From Eonycteris spelaea (taxonomy: Eukaryota; Chordata; Mammalia; Chiroptera; Pteropodidae), in assembly GCA_003508835.1 (NCBI GenBank), contig PUFA01000006.1:9362001-9426000 (forward strand): DNA of 64,000 nt, in the 5' to 3' direction. Position numbers and translations under genes: made by a program. Every line of letters begins with the position of its first letter. Position 1 is the first letter of the stretch. The notes under the pieces were generated by a model. The model saw only the letters and a list, made by a program, of their open reading frames with translations. It was not told where the DNA came from and did no database searches. Below, in pieces: positions 45,811 to 56,760 of this stretch.

Positions 45811-47270
45811 ACAGGGTGGCCAAGGAAGCGGTCACAAAGCAAGCGACTTTGGAGTAAAAATCTGAAACAAGGTGAGTTTGGTGTCTCTTCCTGTCTTCGG
45901 GTGGCTCCAGGGTGCCTGCTATGTAGGGCTGTGTGTCTTACATGTGTTTCTTATCTCAGAGTCCAGCAGGTTTTCTTAAGAAAATTTAAGGGAGAGGAAA
46001 CGTGTTCATTGGTAACGTCAGGGGACATGACAGACACTCAGGCTCACATATGGCAGCTGTCCCCCAGGAGCTGTGCTGACTGGGGTTCTCAAGGGAACAT
46101 GGTGAAGGCAGTGAAGATGTACAGACTAGTGTGGCTGATGAAGCCATAGAAATGATTTCTGCTGGCATGATGCCCCTGAGCATCTTGGAGGCTGGCAATC
46201 TGGTGTCTTCAATCCTGCCCAAAGGAGAAAATGTTTTCACAAGGTTTATATGGGTGAGCGTCTCTGCACCTGGCAAGGGCTTTCACTGTGCCGTCCTGAT
46301 TCGCTCCTCCCCATCACCACCGACATTTTTACTCCTTAATAAGCAGTGGTGGCCTCATCAAGCAGCCTTTTCAAGGAAAGAAGCTTTTTTATTTGGCTTC
46401 ACCTTCCTAACTTGATTATTTTGTCCCATACGGTTTTCAGCTAGTGATCTGGGGGCTTTCTGATGACCTGGGCAATCTGTAGGGACACATCTAGCCTCTT
46501 TCTTCTCCAGCATCCTTCAGTCACACGTAACAGACAAGGTAGATCTTAGACTTACATAAACTCTACTACTCCCCAAAGGGGGAAGGTGACAGATCCCAGC
46601 TCCACGAGTCCAGCTGTATTTCCATTATAAGAGAACTTCATCACAATCCATAGCTAAATTCAGAAAGTAGGAAACCTGTCAAGGCCCTCGGTAGGTGGGA
46701 AGAAGGCGAGAGGAAGGCGAGGAGTTCTTGCAGACCAGGGTGGGTTTGGAAATATGCCACCAGCTGCAAGGTGTCACCCTTTAAGTGCCCAACATTGCTC
46801 CTCCTGATTCCATTTGATTGTTTAAGCTTCCCAGACACGCTGTGTGATTTACTTCTCTCATGAATCCAGTAAGTGCCTCTTTTTTGTCCCATTCTGCAGA
46901 GGAGAAGCCGAGGTTCAAAATGGGGAATAAGCACAAAGCAAATAAGAGGTGGCCAAGTTCTCAGTGTTATATCCCTGCTCCAAACAGTGCTGTCCAGCCA
47001 CAGGGGATGCCGATCCGGCGATGAACGGGGGAGGGGAGGCAGCCTGAACAAGGAACCGCTGGTCCTAAAGGGTGCCCATGGATGAGAGGGAATCTACCAG
47101 AGATGTGATTCCTCTTCCACAGCAACACACCCCTGCCCCCCCGTATTGGAATTTACCTGAATTTGAACAAAAAGGAAAGGAGACTGGACCGTCTTCTCTC
47201 TGCTGTGCTCCTCCTCCAATGTAAGCTGGGCGAAGACCTCAACATGGCTGATTATTTGCAGAACCCCGAA
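45811..47270. other. Intronic sequence without recognised repeats
   Basis: About 1.5 kb with no transposon I can name. Several ORFs up to 144 codons occur, but they overlap on opposite strands and have no domain or splice support. Confidence 0.4.
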
Positions 47271-47600
47271 GGAGTAGGTTCCTTCTATTTTGGAGTATGT
47301 AGAAGAGTAAAGATTTTCTTTAATTAGATAGTGCCGGATAGATTTAATTAAAGCTTCAAACCTGCAGTTTTCTTTGTTTGATTGATCAGTCGGTGCTGAT
47401 TGCCTGGAGTAATTATGAAGTGGGGGGAGATGGTGTTTTCAAAGTCTGGTGGCGGTAAGAAGCAGATTGAATCACCTCCTCGCTCCTTGGTTGTCACAGT
47501 GGATTCTGAAAAGGTTTAAATTGCACAAATGTTTGTTAGCTGGTCAAATGAAAAATAAGGTGTCTAAATTACACATGTGTCTCGATTGTGGTCGTGGCTG
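47271..47600. other. Candidate conserved non-coding block
   Basis: Contains TAATTAG (47321-47327), TTAATTAA (47344-47351) and TGATTGAT (47379-47386), then 'ggagtaattatgaagtgg', with no recognised repeat. These are homeodomain and TALE-type cores. The claim of conservation is inference only. Confidence 0.4.
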
Positions 47601-47824
47601 ATGTGCTTCTGTGGGGAAGTTCCCTCTTCCTTCCTTTCTCTAAATGTGACCATGCCCCTGAGGCCAGGCTGTATGTATTCTGTCGTTTTTGTCTTTCTTT
47701 TGTGAAATAATTGAAGCATGTTGTTGGGAGTGTCTCTTAATGGCTGGAGCCCTTGGGTGGTCAGGAAGAGAAAAGGAACCTCTCATAAGCACGACAGGAG
47801 TTTAGGGAACTCAGAAGGAGTTTT
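47601..47824. other. Intronic sequence, nothing recognised
   Basis: Flanks the next L1 3' end. No features seen. Confidence 0.35.
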
Positions 47825-48095
47825 TCTTTTCCTTTTTAAATTTTTAAAAAAATTTTTCACTTAACAGATGACACACAATATTATGTTAGTTTCAAATGTA
47901 CAACATAATGTTTAGACATTTATATAACTTATGAGACGATTCCCCTGGTAAGTTTAGTACCTGTCTGACACCTTACATAGTTATTACAGTATTACTGACT
48001 AAATTCCCTGTGCTGTACTTTACGTCCCCATGACTATTTTTATAACTGGCTGTTTGTTCTTGATCCCTTCGTTTTTTTCACCCATTCTCCCAACA
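47825..48095 (-). mobile_element. 5'-truncated bat-type L1 3' end
   Basis: A T/A-rich start is followed by 'gatgacacacaatattatgt', 'aatgtacaacataatgttta' and 'gtctgacaccttacatagtt', the same 3' UTR type as at 8640-8960. No convincing target-site duplication was found. Confidence 0.85.
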
Positions 48096-48097
48096 CT

Positions 48098-48160
48098 ACT
48101 TGGGACAAGGCAGGTCTCAACAAATATTCTTCCAGCGGATGAATAAATGAGTGAATACGT
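48098..48160 (+). mobile_element. L2 LINE 3' tail, sense
   Basis: 'aggcaggtctcaacaaatat' followed by 'ggatgaataaatgagtgaat'. Confidence 0.7.
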
Positions 48161-48776
48161 TATCCATTTAGGTCCCCTCAAAAGTGGGTGACACCAGTTC
48201 AGGATAGTAGAGGCGGCTCCACTCATGAAACCCTGAAGGGACTCGGTCCCCATGCCCATTGGATGTAGTATGGACCATGTGACAGATTCTGCCGTTTAAA
48301 AGCATTAGAAACGAGTCTCTTTTCTTCTGAACTGGTCAGACCATCCCAGGAGACTGGGGTAACATCTCGGTTTTACACTGGAGGGAGATAACTGCGGACA
48401 ATCATCCCGACTGTTGCAGCAGGGCACAGTGTTGGAGTTAGAAAAGCAAAGCGGGCTACAGAATCGCCTGTGCATTAGGTGTATCACTACATGAGAACAT
48501 GCACTCAGGTGAAAAGGACTGGCGGGAAACTCAGCAGCGTGCTAATAATTAGGTTTTAGGATGGCTTGATTATCACTGATATTTTTATTTTCTTTATTAA
48601 AAAACGTGTTGTCCCATCGTCATGTTATTTTTACAATAAGAATGCATTGTTTTTTCAATGACTACAATGTTAAATCTAAAGGAAAAGGAGAAAGCTTAAA
48701 TATATTTCTCTCCCCCCATACCCACAGAGGGACATTGGCACACTGAAGTGCATCCAAAGGAGAATGACTAGGATGG
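48161..48776. other. Intronic sequence, nothing recognised
   Basis: AT-rich between 48560 and 48710. No repeat family or exon evident. Confidence 0.4.
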
Positions 48777-48785
48777 AGAGGGATT
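48777..48785. repeat. Target-site duplication, left copy
   Basis: AGAGGGATT matches 48952-48960 exactly; a base or two more may belong on the left. Confidence 0.75.
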
Positions 48786-48951
48786 TTAAAAAAATTTTAT
48801 TTTATTAAATTTATTGGAGTGACATTGGTTAATCAAATTAGATAGGTGTCGAGTGTACCGTTTAATAATACGTCATATGTGTATTGCATTGTGCGTTCAC
48901 CACCCAAAGTTAAATTTCCTTCCGTCACCGTATACTTGACCCCGTACAGGA
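48786..48951 (-). mobile_element. Short bat-type L1 3' end
   Basis: 'ttggagtgacattggttaat', 'tgtgtattgcattgtgcgtt', 'caccacccaaagttaaattt' and 'ccttccgtcaccgtata' match the level 4 element type. Only about 165 bp inserted. Confidence 0.9.
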
Positions 48952-48960
48952 AGAGGGATT
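48952..48960. repeat. Target-site duplication, right copy
   Basis: Pairs with 48777-48785. Confidence 0.75.
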
Positions 48961-49470
48961 CATTCAGTGTATGTTGCATGATGGAAGCTGAAGGACTTTG
49001 GGGCTTATCGGGGGAAAGGGATGCTTAGGGGGTATGGCGGTTGTCAAAGGCCTGGGGAAAGGACTCAAAAGCTGCATCAGATGGCGGCACTCAGGTTGTG
49101 AAATGGAGTGACAGGGGAGCAAATTTCAAGTCATTTCTACACTTGTACTGTACAGTGGGGCAGGGTGGGGTCCCTCGCTCAGGAGGCACTGGACTTACTG
49201 CTCTGGAAGAATCAGCGCGGACGTTTGAACCTCTCGGGCTCGCCGTCTCTGCGCCACAGACACCCCACCTGTATGGTGGGGGCTATTCTCTATAGATCAG
49301 TGATTCTCCACCTGGGGACATGCCTCCCTCCACCCTGACCCCTGGAGTGGGGAAGGTGATGTCACATCAGACATCCTAGCTAGAAGAGGTGGGGTACATG
49401 TGCAGTTTAAAAAGCATCTTCCACACACCCATTACTTTGATTGGTTTTCATTCACTTTCTTCGGAAATTT
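48961..49470. other. Intronic sequence, mostly unrecognised
   Basis: 49296-49400 ('agtgattctccacctgggga') may be a decayed hAT element. Otherwise nothing seen. Confidence 0.4.
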
Positions 49471-49683
49471 ATATTTATTTATTTTTTATTTATTTTTAAT
49501 TTTGTTATGGTGGCATTGATTAATGCAATCAATACGTTTCAAGTGTACAATTCAGCAGTGAGTCATATATATATCGCATTGCGTGTTCATCTCCCATAGT
49601 TAGATTCCTTTCTGTCATCACATATTTGACTTCTTTTACCCCGTCTACCTCCCCCTTCCCCCACTCTCCTCTGGTCACCATTA
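49471..49683 (-). mobile_element. Bat-type L1 3' end, 3' half of a U6-L1 chimera
   Basis: Reverse poly-A-rich start, then 'ggtggcattgattaatgcaa', 'gtttcaagtgtacaattcag' and 'atcgcattgcgtgttcatct', ending with 'cactctcctctggtcaccat'. On the minus strand it starts immediately after the U6 3' end and finishes in an A-rich tail. Confidence 0.85.
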
Positions 49684-49789
49684 AAATGTGGAAATCTTAC
49701 GACTTCATGTGTCATCCTGTACCGGGGCCAAGCTCATCTTCTCTGTATCATTCCAATTTTTTTAGCACATGTGCTGCTGAAGCAAGCAC
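49684..49789 (-). pseudogene. U6 snRNA retropseudogene joined to an L1 3' end
   Basis: On the minus strand the sequence begins GTGCTTGCTTCAGCAGCACA and continues with ATTGGAATGATACAGAGAAG and GGATGACACATGAAGTCG, close to U6 snRNA from its 5' start (GTGCTCGCTTCGGCAGCACA) to its 3' end. It has a lengthened A run (about 49757-49763), the 'gagcttggcccc' change at the catalytic region and several substitutions, so it is a pseudogene. No upstream snRNA promoter is visible. U6 is the spliceosomal RNA transcribed by RNA polymerase III and a frequent partner in L1 chimeras. Confidence 0.9.
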
Positions 49790-49830
49790 ACTTTATTTTA
49801 TTTTTTAATTTTTTTTGGAAATTTTAAACC
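49790..49830. other. T/A-rich flank of the U6-L1 chimera
   Basis: An AT-rich stretch ends with GGAAATTT (49817-49824), also present at 49463-49470 on the other side. It may be part of an AT-rich target-site duplication, which I cannot define exactly. Confidence 0.4.
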
Positions 49831-51328
49831 ACATTGAAGAAGAAAGTGTTCATTTCATGTGGATCGCAGACGCCCCAGGGTTTCAGAACATGACAGTAGT
49901 CTAGATGGATGCTTTGCAAACTTTAATGGGCCTGTACGTCCCCTAAGGATTTTGTGGAAGTGACAGCTCTGATTCCACAGGTCTGGGTGGGGCCTAACAT
50001 TCTGCAATTGCTGTGAGCTCCCAGGTGACATCAGTGCCACCAGTTCATGGTCTCCTCAAGGTGGTATCCCGAGCCCTTCCCACAGCTCCTGGGGCCCTGA
50101 CTCCCTGGATTGGCAGAATACTGGTTGCTTATGTATCAGTCCTTGGTTCATTCTTTAGAGAGTCTGTTAAATGGAGAAGAACCAAGTAAGAATGAAGACC
50201 CAGGCAAGAATGAATCCAGGCATGACTTAAGAACTGTGTTTTTGTAGAAATGGAACTAGGCATTTATTGTTCAGATTTACATCTTCCGCACATGTTTATC
50301 TCCGTGCCCAGGACTATTGATCATGTGCAAATAATTCTCTGTTGTCTTAATCCCACTTTTATGGCCAATGATGTGTGTTTCATTCTCATCAGGCATATAT
50401 TTGAGTAAACATATATTTCTCAATGTTTTCCCTCTAATCGCCACCCAGGGCTGTGAGTGAGTCATTGAAGGAAATCATGTGTGAGGAAGGAGTCCATCTC
50501 CTAATGCAGCCTTCTGTGCTGCCCACTCCGGGCCTGCTGGGGAGAGCTTGTTATCCCTGAATGTGCCTGCACTGCTGGCCTAGGGAGCCAGCACGCCTTT
50601 CTCCATGAATCTACACGGGCATGATGGGCCTGCCAATACCATTGATCGCCACCCCCTCAGAGCAGAGTCGTTTCGCTCATTTCCAGGAATTTGTTATATT
50701 TCTAATTCGATTGAATATCACTCTCCACCGCCCCACTCCTCCCTAGCTGCAGACAGTGCTGTTCCTTAGACTCCACACTCATCCTGCCCCAGGCTGACTG
50801 TGCAGAGGTCCTGTCCTTACCAGAGGGTGGCTCAGGGCTTAGAATCCTGGGCCCGGGATCTGGATGCCCAGACACTTAGGCACCTGCTGTGCTGAGGTGT
50901 GCCCTGCCCGCTGGCTGGTCCTTGCCCTGCTGGGCCCTGGCCTGCCCTGAGCCCCGGCTCCGTAGGCCAGGCCTGGACTCCACTTGGCTCTCCCTAGCCT
51001 CCTTTTCCCAGCAGCTGCCTCTGCTCCTGACTCCCAGGGCCCTACCAACCTTTAGGCCTTGAGCATCCAGCTTCACTGCGTGCCTCACTCCACCAGGCTG
51101 GATGCTGAACCCCAAACTTTGATTCTTCTCCCTCTCTTTCATCTTCTGTCCCTTTCCTCTGCCGGCTTAGAGAGTATTCCATGATGCCAGGGAGCAGGGT
51201 ATGCTGAGGGAGAGGGAATTCCAAGGCAGAGCAGGAAACAGGTGGGAATGAGCACGGAGGAGGGTGGGACGAATCAAAGGCAGGCTTTGGAACAGTGGTT
51301 CCTGATAACAAATTTTAACACACAATTT
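49831..51328. other. Intronic sequence without recognised repeats
   Basis: GC content rises between 50500 and 51050. Short ORFs overlap on both strands. No exon or repeat is clear. Confidence 0.4.
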
Positions 51329-51434
51329 CATATATCTATATCATATATATATATGTATATATCATATATATAATTACATCATATATAATTTTTTGAGAGA
51401 GAGAGAGAGTGGGTGTGGCATAAACACACACACA
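51329..51434 (+). repeat. Compound simple repeat: (TA)n, (GA)n, (CA)n
   Basis: TA-rich from 51329 to 51390, GA repeats at 51395-51409, then a short CA run at 51424-51433. Confidence 0.9.
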
Positions 51435-51444
51435 TATCTCGCAC

Positions 51445-51665
51445 ACATACCTGGCATTCTTCTAATGCACACGGATATGCATCATTGTCATTTAGTGCTC
51501 TCAACAGCCCTGCAAGGTGGGTGTTATTATTTCCCTCATGTTATGGATGGAAACTGAAGCGAGGATTAGTGAAGTGACTGTCAAGGTCACACAGATAATA
51601 AGATGCAGAGGCAGGATTTGGATCCAGGTGGTCAGACTTCAGAATTCATAGTCTTAACCACTGCA
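51445..51665 (-). mobile_element. MIR SINE, antisense
   Basis: 'ggtgggtgttattatttccc', 'caaggtcacacagataataa' and 'caggatttggatccaggtgg', then 'cttaaccactgcata', form a full reversed MIR. Confidence 0.9.
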
Positions 51666-51880
51666 TAGTGTTGGTTCAAGCTCCTGACTTTGGCAACATG
51701 GGGATCACGGTCCCCTCTGAACATCTGAAGGTCACCATAGACTCTTCCCTGCAAAGATACACACAGTCATTTTCAAATGTACGTTTAATTTGGAGATACA
51801 TAAGCCGCTTGGGACCCATCTTTGAGCCCCAGGCTCAGAACACCTGCTTTGGGGCCTGTGCACATGGATGGCATTAGTAA
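51666..51880 (+). mobile_element. Possible non-autonomous DNA transposon relic
   Basis: 'tcacggtcccctctgaacat' and 'gagccccaggctcagaacac' recall a common mammalian DNA-transposon-derived repeat, but I cannot name the family. Confidence 0.4.
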
Positions 51881-51884
51881 AAGC

Positions 51885-52130
51885 AGCAGCTTACACTTTG
51901 TGGATCATTTGCTGTGTTCTGGGCACAATGCTGAAGGCTCTCTGTGACTTATCTCATTTACTCCTCACAATTCCATGAGATAGATGCTATCTACCCTATT
52001 GAACAGATACAAAAACTGAGATTTAGAGAGGTTAAGTCACTGTCCCAAGCTCAAGCAGCTAGTAAGCCCCAGAGATGAATTTAAACCCAGGTCTACAGAC
52101 TCTGAAGCCAGTGCCCTGTACGCTCTGCAG
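51885..52130 (-). mobile_element. MIR SINE, antisense
   Basis: 'ttatctcatttactcctcac', 'agagaggttaagtcactgtc' and 'ttaaacccaggtctacagac'. Two antisense MIR copies lie within 700 bp. Confidence 0.9.
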
Positions 52131-53029
52131 CTGCCCTGCAGCGGGTGGGTGATCCCTTGTACCTGGACCTGGGGCCTACAGAACCTGAAGGAGAAAAGCA
52201 GAGATGCGGGGGTGGTTTGGCTTCTCGTGGATGCTCTTTGGACATTTTTCCCTCAGCCCAGGCCTGCAGGAGTCTGCTGTTTTATCATGGGCTCTATGCA
52301 CATCCAGCAGAGTTAGCCCCATCTCTGAGAGCAGGAAGATAGTCAGGGGCAGGTGGGAGGGGGAGACACTTTCAGAGGAAAGAGAATGTCAGGCAGGAGG
52401 GGGTGAGAACCCATAAGAAAGGGGAAGGTTTCAGGAAGTGTCTTCTTCCAGAGTAGGGTTTGGGCATTGGTTTCTACAGCCAGTTTTGTCTCTTTGCTTC
52501 TCCAGGGACTGTCACCTCTGTGGTCACAGAACAGGGCCTAGAGACCTACAGAAGCAAGGGTGGGACTGGGGGCCATAGAGCAGGACAGGCCACAGCAGAG
52601 CCAGGTCCAGACACAGAGAGCTCTTGGCTATCTCCCTTGCCCCGGCTGCCCTGCCATCTGAGATGGGTTCTCATACTATGTTCTGGTTGATTTCATATTC
52701 ACCAAAGTGAGGAGTGGAGGGTCCTAAGAGCCATATCTGTCCTGCTTGATTCCCCACTGGAGGGACTCCCCGTCTGATCCCATTCTGAGACATGAGAGGC
52801 TTGAGCAAGCCCCTTCAGCCAGTTGAGCCAGCAGGCTCCTCATTGGGAAAATGGGACAATATTTCTGACCTCTGGGCTGTGCGCCTGACAACAATAATAG
52901 TAACAGGTTGTCAGGCCTCAAAGAGGTGCTGTGGCAGCAGAACCAGTGTGTGTGTGTCCCTGTGTGTGGCAGCGGGGTGCATTGCGGTCATGGGGAGGTA
53001 GGGTGCCCAGTGATCCATTTCATTCACCT
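52131..53029. other. Intronic sequence with one weak MIR
   Basis: 52790-52900 ('gaggcttgagcaagcccctt', 'gggaaaatgggacaatattt') looks like a decayed sense MIR. A GT-rich stretch lies at 52946-52970. The remainder is unrecognised and fairly GC-rich. Confidence 0.45.
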
Positions 53030-53190
53030 GGGGAATATTAGTGGCTAGTGTTTATTGAGCACTTACAATGTTCCAGGCTCTGCTCTAAGCACTCTCCGTG
53101 TCTGAGCACCCAGTGAAGCAGGCGTCCCCATTAAACAGATGAGGAAGCTGAGGCACACGGAGATTTAAGGCTAGCAAGTGGTGGTGCTGG
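53030..53190 (-). mobile_element. MIR SINE, antisense
   Basis: 'gtgtttattgagcacttaca', 'ctctaagcactctccgtgtc' and 'gatgaggaagctgaggcaca'. Confidence 0.9.
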
Positions 53191-53387
53191 GCCCCTGGCC
53201 CATCTTAGTGGTGAGATGGGCAGAAGCTACAAGCGGTGGCCGTCGGTGCCGAGAGAAGGCAGGACATTGTCTTTCACTGTGAGAGAGCCTTGATGAGTGT
53301 CTGGGTAACCTAAGGATAGGTCAAGGTCGGAGGCTACCTTCAAGGCTGCTCCCATGCGAAGATGCACGGAGCCTGGTGCACTGTTGG

Positions 53388-53589
53388 GCAGGCTTTCTCA
53401 TCACGGCACTACTGATATTTGGGGCTGGGTAGTTCTTCATGGTTGGAGGCTGTCCTTCATGTTATCAGGATATATCGACCCTGACCCAGTAGCACCCTTT
53501 CCTCCACTGCAGAAGCTAAAAAAGGGCTTCAGACATTGCCAAATGTCCCTGGGCAGGGAGGCGAGATTGCGTCTGGCTGAGGACCAGTG
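53388..53589 (-). mobile_element. MER20-type hAT element, reversed
   Basis: Reading the minus strand restores the family order: cactggtcctcagcc at the start, then 'gggacatttggcaatgtctg'. The far end contains 'actactgatatttggggctg'. Confidence 0.75.
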
Positions 53590-54239
53590 ATGTAGAGTTA
53601 GCAAACGTGTGCTTCCCTTCTGGCCCTAGGTCTCTTTCATACCTAAAGGTTATGGTTTCCTGTGCAATTAGCTGCCTCCAATTGCAGCAAAAAGCTGGCT
53701 TTTCCAGCCTGTGGGGATACAGGTGGGTGGGGACTTTGTACATTTCAGCTTCCTGGCAGAATCGGGGGTGCAGGTGGGGTGGGGTCACAAAGGTGAGGCC
53801 TGGTCAAGATGGGGACTACAGTGGCTGCTTTCCAAGCCTTCATGGCCTTTTTATCCTGTTCCATTAACAAGATACATGGCACTTCTTTTCCTCTATTCCC
53901 GCAAAGAATCAATTGAAAAGATCAAAAACGTGGCATCTGGAGAGTTTAAAATTAGATTCTTACAAAATACAAAGTGGAAGAGAGAGGAAAATAATAGAAA
54001 CAGGGAGCCCCATGACTTGCACAAAACCTACATTTGTGGCCTGGGAGAAAGCGGTGTGGCTCCTGGCTGGGAAGGAATTCCAGGATGCAGGGGGCGGGGA
54101 GTGCGGGGTGCACTGGGAGCTGGGAGAGGCGCCGCCCTTCAGGACTCCCCCAGCTGGTACTCTGCTCCTCCGCCTCCAGCGCCTCCCCATCCCCAGCCTC
54201 CTAGGCCTCCTTTCCTTCCTTCGATACATATGATGTCAT
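53590..54239. other. Intronic sequence, nothing recognised
   Basis: GC-rich from 54060 to 54215. The 211-codon ORF that spans part of this and the next repeat has no domain. Confidence 0.4.
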
Positions 54240-54445
54240 TGTATCAACGTAGTCTAATTATAGAAAACTTGGAAAAGCAGACTATTATAAAGCAGAATTC
54301 TAAAAAATCAGCTGTAATGTTGCCACTCGAAAAGAAGCACCGATAAGACACCCCCACACAATTATACATTGAGTTTACTAAAATTGGATCATACCGTATA
54401 TCCTGTTCTATAACTGTGTTCTTTTTCCCTTACTTAATTCGTTCT
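54240..54445 (-). mobile_element. Old L1ME 3' UTR-like relic
   Basis: 'attatagaaaacttggaaaa', 'agctgtaatgttgccactc' and 'ttggatcataccgtatatcc', then 'cctgttctataactgtgttc', are typical of this old 3' UTR type. Orientation is tentative. Confidence 0.55.
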
Positions 54446-56269
54446 GACCAATGGAGGAATCCAGCCGTTCTGAGGTACCCCCGCCCCTCATCCCTTCAGC
54501 CATGATAAGCCGCATGGCTGTCCAGGGCCCTCAGTGTTGCAGAGGCAGACAGGGATGAGGGCAAGAGCACCCCCCTCCCCACATACACGGCCAAGGCCCG
54601 ACTCCCCCTGAGTGCTCACAGGCTGTAAAGGGACACAAGACTACCGATGGCCTGAGAGTTGTCACAAGGCAGTGTCTTACCTGTGATGACTTCCTGGAAG
54701 GACAAGCTGGGCTTTGAAAAATCAATCAGATTTGGCTGGAAGGAGGGACGAGGAGGGGTGCATTGTGAACCATGGCTGGGAGTCGGGGCCACCCAGGTGC
54801 GTTGAGGATGTTGAGATTTGGGGCTCACATGGAACACTTAGTCCTGCCGACCACACTGAGGATGAACAGTTGTTGGAAAGGTGGGTTTAAGGCCAGCACC
54901 TGGGGGTATCGGATTGTCCTAGAGACACTGGAGAGCCATGGAAAGCCTCCATCAGGGCAGTGGTGTGGAGCTGGCCAGCGTGGGCTGGAGAAAAGGCCTT
55001 GATCCAGTTCCCAGGTAACGCCCGCTCTGTGCTTCCCGGGCCCCTGGCGCTGCAGACATGGCCTGGGCGGCGCCATTGCAGAGTCTTGCACTGGCGACCT
55101 TGGCCCTCTTGTGGCCTGGGCCACCCTGGTTCCTCCATCCCACGTTCGGGATCGCACACCTTTGCTGGCCTCTGCAGACTTCCTCCGGTCTCCTGACGTC
55201 ATCCACCCTTCTCCTCTGTGGACACGTGGAGGGCCAGCTCCGTGTGTGCGGCCTGTGCGCAGTTGTGTGCAGTCACGTGGGGCTCTGCTGGGAAGGAGCC
55301 TACACTTGGTTTCATATTCTGCTATCACCCTTGCAAATATTCTAATAATTTTGGAACAAAGGGCCTGCATTTTCATTTTGCTTGGGGCCCTACGCATCAC
55401 GTGGCGGGTCTCACACCCAGTAGTAGAAGCCTCACTTCTCATTTTGCCCAGGTCTTCGTAGAGGCCCCTTCTGCCTCAGAGCCTTGCCCGGTTTCCATCT
55501 GCCCCTCTTCTTTGAGGCCACCCTCCTCCCTGGCTCTCAGGTAGGTCTGTTCCTTCTCGGACTCTTTCCCACTGATTCTTTCTTTCTCTCGGCACCTCTC
55601 ACTTGCCCTCTCCCCGCTTCTTCTCTGCAGCCCACGCATAGGCTTATCATTTTTCAAAAGCAAATTAAAAAAAAACAAAACAAAACACTTTCTTGCACAC
55701 CTACCAACTGCCCACTCTCTCGCCTCCCTCCGCGACCCTAGGAAATCTCTGCCGTCTTTGTCTATCCAACAGTCTTGTTTTTGCGTCACCCCCACCCGCA
55801 CCGCTCCCCTGGATATCATCTTCACGCCCTGACCAGGGACCGTTTCCCAGCTCTCCCTCCTTGCCCTCCACGCCATCACCTCTGTCGGGCCTTCCTGCCC
55901 CAGTCCTTTGCCCCAGCTGTGCTGTCCCTCTGTGCTTTCCTCTTCCTTCTTCCCCTCTTCTCCATCTCGAGACGTGGCAGAACACAAGGGGTCTGTTCCA
56001 GTAAAGCCTGTGACTTCCGACAGGCCAGAGGCGGCCAATGCGAAGAGGACCCGATGGTCCAGCCTAGTGGGGGACAGAGGAGTTGGACGTTTGAACTAAC
56101 GCAGATGAGACGGGACCAGCCAGGTGAGAGTCCTAAGGGTGGTGGCTGATGAGGACTCAGCCTGCAGGAAGAAGGGGCAGGCGGCTTCGGAAAGCAAGTG
56201 ACCTCCTCCAGGACCAGCGCGTGCTGCAGTGACCACAGCTGTAGTTTCGCCTGTCTGTGTCCTCTCGTT
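54446..56269. other. GC-rich intronic stretch, no supported gene
   Basis: The densest overlapping ORFs in the window lie here (up to 205 codons), but on both strands at once and with no recognisable domain, which is expected from GC-rich DNA. Scattered CpGs occur at 55010-55240. I see no transposon I can name. Confidence 0.4.
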
Positions 56270-56760
56270 CAGTCATTCCCCGAATAGCCACAGAGCACCT
56301 AGTGGAGCCAGGCACCGAGGGCCACCGCACAATGTGTTAATTATACTGAGCCATGTGGTCACCCTGCAGGGGTGAACAAGGCATTGGGAAAACAGTGGGG
56401 GGACACAGCACACAGATTCCCATCTATCCAAATTTAGTCTCCAGTAGGAGAGATTACAAGTAAACAAAGGAACAAGTTAAACAGACAGAGTGATTACAGC
56501 TTTCTGATGGAAATAAATGGGGCACTGGAAGAGAGACTGTAGGGGAGGACTGGTGTGAGTGTTCACAGAAGCACCCCCAGGAGTAGGGCATAGAGCGGGC
56601 AGAGTGGAGGGAGAGGGTGCCAGGCAGGGGCACACCTGGGACAAGGCACTGAGCTGGGAAGGTGGGTGGCCTTTTCCAGGCCCTGAAGGAAGTGTCTGCC
56701 TGCCCATCTCAGCTGTCAGGACTCAGGCACTGCTGGTGGCTGGAAGCACCTGGACTCTTG
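56270..56760 (-). mobile_element. L2 LINE, antisense
   Basis: 'gttcagtcattccccgaata', 'gagcacctagtggagccagg', 'tctccagtaggagagattac' and 'cccaggagtagggcatag'-type text; 'caaggcactgagctgggaag' corresponds to reversed L2. Diverged but ordered. Confidence 0.75.

Noticed and set aside
49684..49789. Functional U6 snRNA gene
   Set aside because: Substitutions in the core, an expanded A run and no visible upstream polymerase III promoter elements (TATA/PSE) mark it as a retrocopy.
53711..54346. 211-codon ORF on the + strand
   Set aside because: It crosses unique sequence into an old L1-like relic and has no recognisable domain or splice context.
54825..55442. 205-codon ORF on the minus strand
   Set aside because: GC-rich DNA lengthens chance ORFs; it overlaps several + strand ORFs and shows no family resemblance.
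55439..56038. 199-codon charged, coiled-coil-like ORF on the minus strand
   Set aside because: Its composition (E, K, R, G) mirrors a pyrimidine-rich + strand. No homology was recognised.
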